Origin: Saccharibacillus endophyticus
GTDB lineage: Bacteria; Bacillota; Bacilli; Paenibacillales; Paenibacillaceae
Direction of reading: 5' to 3'
NCBI RefSeq assembly: GCF_013185185.1
Contig: NZ_JAAZWE010000006.1
Location: 62,001-126,000, forward strand
DNA length: 64,000 bases
Made by a program: the position numbers and the translations under genes. The notes beneath the pieces are model-generated. The model was not told where the DNA came from and made no database searches. It saw only the letters and a list, made by a program, of their open reading frames with translations. Below, in pieces: positions 60,710-64,000 of this stretch. Within the stretch, counting starts at the first letter, position 1. Each line of letters begins with the position of its first letter.

Positions 60710-61123
60710 CTATCCGCGGAAGGATCGAACAATAAAACGATGCTCTCGCTTGTCCAATACGGTTCCGTCTTCCAAGGTGACCGCTTGGTCGTTATGTTTG
60801 ATCAAACGCGCTCGCGAAGCCAGCAGCTTGTTTCCCTGCCAGACCATCACTTCCGAGCGAAACAGGACGGCATGCTCAAACTGGCGCATCGTCCTCATGA
60901 CGTACCCTATTGAATTTGCGCGTCCCGCAGCCTGACGGCTTTCTTGCGGAAGAACGTCAACTTCCCGAATCGACATAATGTCTTTCATGCCGATCCGGAC
61001 TCCGCCGGGGCTGAGCACAATGTATTGTTCTTTGTCGTTCCAGCGGATCAGGGTCCCGTAGCGCTTCGTCTGATACGGACCGCCGTTGTCGACAACCACT
61101 TTTTTTCCTACCCAATGTTTCAA
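60710..61123 (-). CDS. Hypothetical protein, probably two small beta-barrel domains
   Basis: 137 aa, no recognised family. KHWVGKKVVVDNGGPYQTKRYGTLIRWNDKEQYIVLSPGGVRIGMKDIMSI looks like an Sm- or KOW-like barrel; the second half (SEVMVWQGNKLLASRARLIKHNDQAVTLEDGTVLDKREHRFIVRSF) has a similar alternation. Cytoplasmic. TTG 61123 is chosen because GGAGG lies 8 nt upstream; the GTG at 61132 would be inside the site. Confidence 0.65.
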   Translation of the reverse strand: MKHWVGKKVVVDNGGPYQTKRYGTLIRWNDKEQYIVLSPGGVRIGMKDIMSIREVDVLPQESRQAAGRANSIGYVMRTMRQFEHAVLFRSEVMVWQGNKLLASRARLIKHNDQAVTLEDGTVLDKREHRFIVRSFRG

Positions 61124-61147
61124 AGCGCGCACCTCCGGGCAGTCGCT

Positions 61148-61816
61148 TTACAGCGACGGTATTTCCCAATTTATCGGCTGGATGCCGTGTGAATTCAAAT
61201 AATCGTTCGTTCGCGAATAAGGTTTGCTGCCGAAAAATCCGCCTCTCGCCGATAACGGGCTCGGATGTACGGATTTCAGTACGGCATGGCGATCGGCATC
61301 GATCAGCGCTTCTTTCTTTTGGGCGTGAGCGCCCCATAAAAGGAAGACCGCCGGCTGTTCCCGCTCGCCTACGGCCCGGATTACGGCGTCGGTAAAACGC
61401 TGCCATCCCAGCTTTTGATGCGAGGCGGCTTTGCCCTCCTGCACGGTCAATACCGTATTCAGCAGCAGCACGCCCTGCTCGGCCCAATGAATCAGGTAAC
61501 CGTGATCCGGTACCGCGACTCCCAGGTCCGAAGCCAACTCCTTATACATATTTCGCAGTGAAGGCGGAATTCGCACACCCGGTAAAACGGAGAAGCTTAG
61601 TCCATGAGCCTGTCCCGGTCCGTGATAAGGGTCCTGACCGAGAATGACGGCCTTGACGGCGGCAAAAGGGGTTAATTTCAGCGCCTGAAACAAAAGCGGC
61701 TCCGGCGGATACACGGTATGCGTCCGGTACTCTTCCTCTACCCGCTGCATCAACTCCTCAAAATACGGCTGACGAATCTCGTCTTTCAGTACCTCATCCC
61801 AATCGTTGCCAAACAT
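61148..61816 (-). CDS. ung: Uracil-DNA glycosylase, family 1
   Basis: 222 aa. Removes uracil from DNA in base-excision repair. GQDPYHGPGQAHGLSFS contains the catalytic Asp62; LLNTVLTVQEGKAASH, VFLLWGAHAQKK and HPSPLSARGGFFGSKPYSRTN contain the His and DNA-intercalation loop. AAGGAG 8 nt before ATG 61816. 24 bp upstream of the 137-aa gene on the same strand; cotranscription is likely. Confidence 0.96.
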   Translation of the reverse strand: MFGNDWDEVLKDEIRQPYFEELMQRVEEEYRTHTVYPPEPLLFQALKLTPFAAVKAVILGQDPYHGPGQAHGLSFSVLPGVRIPPSLRNMYKELASDLGVAVPDHGYLIHWAEQGVLLLNTVLTVQEGKAASHQKLGWQRFTDAVIRAVGEREQPAVFLLWGAHAQKKEALIDADRHAVLKSVHPSPLSARGGFFGSKPYSRTNDYLNSHGIQPINWEIPSL

Positions 61817-61920
61817 TCGCTTCGCTCCTTTCCAAATTTTCCGACACGGTATGAAAGAAATTCGTCCCGGCCTTCATTACCCCAAATTCACGCGTACGCT
61901 CCGAACGCCCCAAAACGGTC

Positions 61921-61953
61921 AAAAAGCCGACTCTCGCGCGAACAAGAGCCGGC
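61921..61953 (-). terminator. RNase H gene terminator
   Basis: Minus strand GCCGGCTCTTG ... CGAGAGTCGGCTTTTTG, imperfect stem with T-run. Confidence 0.65.
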
Positions 61954-62031
61954 CTGGCGGTCCGGTAAACGTTAGAAATTATACTAGCACGTTTGGGGGT
62001 ACGGCGCAATTTGGCAAGCGCTTCGTGACGC

Positions 62032-62676
62032 TTATTTCCTGCCATAGTCGGCTTTGATTTCGCCCCAATCCCGGGTCTCCCACTTCATGATCTTCGTGCT
62101 GTACGGATGAGTTTCCAACCACTGAACCGCCCGATCAACCAGGGTCCATATTTCTTCGGTTGATTGATCGCGCGGCAGCGTTGAAGACACCCGCCGCTGC
62201 TTCACCCATTTCATGGCATTGACCGAGTCGCTGTAGACGGACTTGTCGCTGCCTTCCTTTTGAATATGGGCGAGCGCATGCACGATGGCGAGGAATTCTC
62301 CGAGATTGTTCGTTCCCTTGGCAATCGGTGCGTGCGAGAAGATCACCTCGCCGGTCGCCGTATCCACCCCCTTGTACTCGACGGGTCCGGGATTTCCGCG
62401 CGTTCCCACGTCTACCGAGATGCTGTTGTAGTCGATGTCTCCTGCCGGCTTGGCACCGGGCTTCGGGTTGCCCGCTTTCTTGGCGTTTCCGGCAGAGCCG
62501 GACCGTATGTACGGCTTGGCGCCTTCGGCATATGCTGCTTCTGCCGCGCTTCTCGATTCGAACGATTTGTATCGGGCGCCCGGAAATCCGTCCACCTGTG
62601 CTTTGCATTCTGCCCAGGTCGCGTAGACGCCGGGCTGCTGCCCCGTCCAGACCACGTAAAATTTTGACTTGCTCAT
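62032..62676 (-). CDS. Ribonuclease H with viroplasmin (Caulimovirus-type) N-terminal domain
   Basis: 214 aa. N-terminal viroplasmin domain (KFYVVWTGQQPGVYATWAECKAQVDGFPGARYKSFESRSAAEAAYAEG), a Gly/Ala/Lys/Pro linker, then an RNase HI domain: ISVDVGTRGNPGP (first Asp), NNLGEFLAIVHAL (Glu), YSDSVNAMKWV (Asp) and a late D near WGEIKADYG. This architecture is widespread in Firmicutes. Removes RNA from RNA-DNA hybrids. ATG 62676 with GGAGG 5 nt upstream. Monocistronic. Confidence 0.9.
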   Translation of the reverse strand: MSKSKFYVVWTGQQPGVYATWAECKAQVDGFPGARYKSFESRSAAEAAYAEGAKPYIRSGSAGNAKKAGNPKPGAKPAGDIDYNSISVDVGTRGNPGPVEYKGVDTATGEVIFSHAPIAKGTNNLGEFLAIVHALAHIQKEGSDKSVYSDSVNAMKWVKQRRVSSTLPRDQSTEEIWTLVDRAVQWLETHPYSTKIMKWETRDWGEIKADYGRK

Positions 62677-62786
62677 GCGCACCTCCAGCCTATTGTGACG
62701 TTTTTGTGTAACACTTCATTATAAGTGTTACCCTACTGCAAATGCAACCGGGCAGCCTGTTTCCAAAGACCTAAAAACCGCGTTCC

Positions 62787-62896
62787 CTAGTACCCTTTCA
62801 ACTCTTAACCACAGGTTTACGTTTTCCTGAAACGCACACTCTTTAGGTGCGATTCAGGGGGGCGTATTCCTACTTTTAGTGTTGAAAAGGTACTAG
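62787..62896. repeat. CTAGTA-ended palindromic repeat, copy C
   Basis: CTAGTACCCTTTCAAC (62787-62802) / GTTGAAAAGGTACTAG (62881-62896) as ends, a second stem CAGGTTTACG / CGTATTCCTA, and inner GAAACGCACACTCTTTAGGTGC with the same core GGTTTACGTT as A2. It lies between rnhA and the YdjC gene, about 130 bp before the latter. Confidence 0.78.
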
Positions 62897-63028
62897 CCTT
62901 TTCACGACAATATCATTATGGAAATCCCACCCAACGGACTGGATTTTTCTCCTTGATTTGCGTCATAATAAAAATGAGCTGCGCTTCCTTCATCCGAATA
63001 CGAAACCCGAATAACGGAGGGATTTCTA

Positions 63029-63892
63029 ATGTTGACTTCGAAAAACCGATACAATCACAAATTCTTGATCGTTCACGCCGATGATTTCGGGATGTGCCAT
63101 GCGACCAATCGGGCGATTCTCGATCTTTGGGAACGCCGCGCGATCACTTCGACGACGCTCATGGTCAATTGTCCTTGGGCTTTGGAAGCCGCCGCTGCCG
63201 CTTCAATGGATCCGGAGCTGGATGTGGGCGTTCATCTGACGTCAACCAGCGAATGGGAATTTTATAAATGGGGACCTGTGCTGAATCAGCCGGGCGCGGA
63301 GACATTAACGGATAAACAAGGGCATTTCCCGCCGGATGCCGCGTATATGCCGGACGTCGATCCGACTGTCTTGCGTGCGGAGATGAACGCCCAAATTTTG
63401 TTGGCAAAGTCATGGGGCCTTGAACCTACCCATCTGGATAATCATATGGGCAGTCTGCGCAACGTTCATCATCGGTTATTGATCGAACTGGGTGCGGAGC
63501 ATGATTTGCCTGTACGATTCTCGATCAATCCTGCTTATGCGACGGGGGACGAGGCCGATATTTCGGCGCTCGCCCAGGAACTCGGCGTGCTGCATCCGGA
63601 TCAGGTTATCGGGCTTCCGTTTACTTACGATAAGGATCAATATTATAACTTCGCCCGGGATCATGCGATCGAGCTGCTGCGCGGGCTTGAGCCGGGGGTT
63701 ACGGAGATGCTGTTCCATCCTTCGCTGGATACGGACGAGCTTCGGGCGATTACGGATAGTTGGCCTTCCCGCGTATTCGACTATGACCTGTTCCGAGACG
63801 CGGAGGTTCGGAACGCGATCGAGGAGGAAGGGATCGTGTTGATCGGCTGGCGGGAATTGCGGGAAGTTCAGCGCGGCTTAACGAGTCGTTGA
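63029..63892 (+). CDS. ChbG/YdjC-family carbohydrate deacetylase
   Basis: 287 aa. IVHADDFGMCHATNRAI is the family HADDFG signature, and THLDNHMGSLRNVHHRLLIELGAEHDLPVRF has the metal-binding HxDxH-like segment; EMLFHPSLDTDELRAI follows. Related enzymes remove an N-acetyl group from chitooligosaccharides (ChbG) or hopanoid precursors (HpnK). Cytoplasmic, no signal peptide. A NagE-like PTS permease elsewhere in the window could feed it, which is inference. Confidence 0.88.
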   Translation: MLTSKNRYNHKFLIVHADDFGMCHATNRAILDLWERRAITSTTLMVNCPWALEAAAAASMDPELDVGVHLTSTSEWEFYKWGPVLNQPGAETLTDKQGHFPPDAAYMPDVDPTVLRAEMNAQILLAKSWGLEPTHLDNHMGSLRNVHHRLLIELGAEHDLPVRFSINPAYATGDEADISALAQELGVLHPDQVIGLPFTYDKDQYYNFARDHAIELLRGLEPGVTEMLFHPSLDTDELRAITDSWPSRVFDYDLFRDAEVRNAIEEEGIVLIGWRELREVQRGLTSR

Positions 63893-63897
63893 ATGCA

Positions 63898-63944
63898 AAA
63901 AAAAGACTTCGATTCCTGCCTTTCGGTCAGGATCGAAGTCTTCG
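63898..63944 (-). terminator. Terminator at the window end, probably for a minus-strand gene to the right
   Basis: Minus strand GAAGACTTCGATCCTG / CAGGAATCGAAGTC followed by TTTTTTTT. The last 56 bp hold no assignable gene. Confidence 0.75.
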
Positions 63945-64000
63945 GATCGATGGGCCTGCTGTTGCTGTCGATCATGTGTTCAAGTCATTTTCACAGGCAG

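Noticed and set aside
63945..64000. End of a further minus-strand gene
   Set aside because: Only 56 bases are available and no frame gives a recognisable C-terminus.

Overview
The window looks like a chromosomal segment of a moderately GC-rich, spore-former-type Firmicute of the Paenibacillaceae (Paenibacillus/Saccharibacillus-like). The evidence is the gene set: CcpA, bacilliredoxin BrxC/YtxJ, YktB, YflT, DUF1292, the HxlR/HxlAB RuMP module, a BM3-type P450, Gram-positive AGGAGG ribosome-binding sites and several TTG/GTG starts. This is inferred from family content, not from a database match.

Layout. 1-12.6 kb is mostly housekeeping: a 5'-truncated class A penicillin-binding protein, ccpA-mtnN, brxC, a PfpI-type protein, a PTS pair (EIICBA plus enzyme I, with no ptsH between them), a CoA-binding protein, a divergent EPSP synthase and a rhodanese. 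12.6-22.8 kb has gnd, yktB, an SDR, an MFS transporter, arginine decarboxylase speA, a DUF1292 protein, a stalk-domain protein and an MBL hydrolase, interspersed with structured intergenic repeats. 22.8-30 kb holds a self-sufficient CYP102-type P450, hxlR divergent from hxlAB, and two tandem MpsC/DUF2294 paralogues. 30-34.4 kb is a GH3 glycosidase operon with a divergent AraC regulator. tRNA-Val(GAC) at 34.4 kb is followed by a visibly AT-richer stretch of small secreted or lipoprotein genes to 36.7 kb. 37-48 kb has GH32 sucrase, maltose acetyltransferase with a ROK regulator, an ECF sigma gene broken by an in-frame TAG, a stalk-domain protein, glycerol dehydrogenase and a GGDEF-EAL protein. 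58.5-64 kb is housekeeping: YflT, GNAT, YfcE-like, Ung, RNase H and a YdjC-type deacetylase.

The outstanding region is 48.1-58.5 kb. It is a compact nine-gene minus-strand unit: ATP-grasp ligase, DUF4213/DUF364 protein, SAM methyltransferase, a complete peptide/nickel-type ABC importer (lipoprotein, two permeases, fused double ATPase), an SbnA-like PLP synthase and an MFS exporter. Its only visible promoter carries a perfect 7-1-7 Zur operator (TCGTAAT-A-ATTACGA). I infer a zinc-starvation-induced system that makes, exports and re-imports a small aminocarboxylate-type zincophore. The gene content does not match the opine-type (staphylopine) or staphyloferrin B clusters. The SbnA-like gene also appears to lack any ATG/GTG/TTG start and probably begins with AUC.

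Two families of structured intergenic repeats (five copies of a CTAGTA-ended palindrome, three copies of a CTCGGAAAA-stem element) show compensatory changes between copies. There is also a roughly 200-bp MITE-like element and an 11-copy heptanucleotide array. I saw no CRISPR array, rRNA, intact transposase gene or riboswitch.
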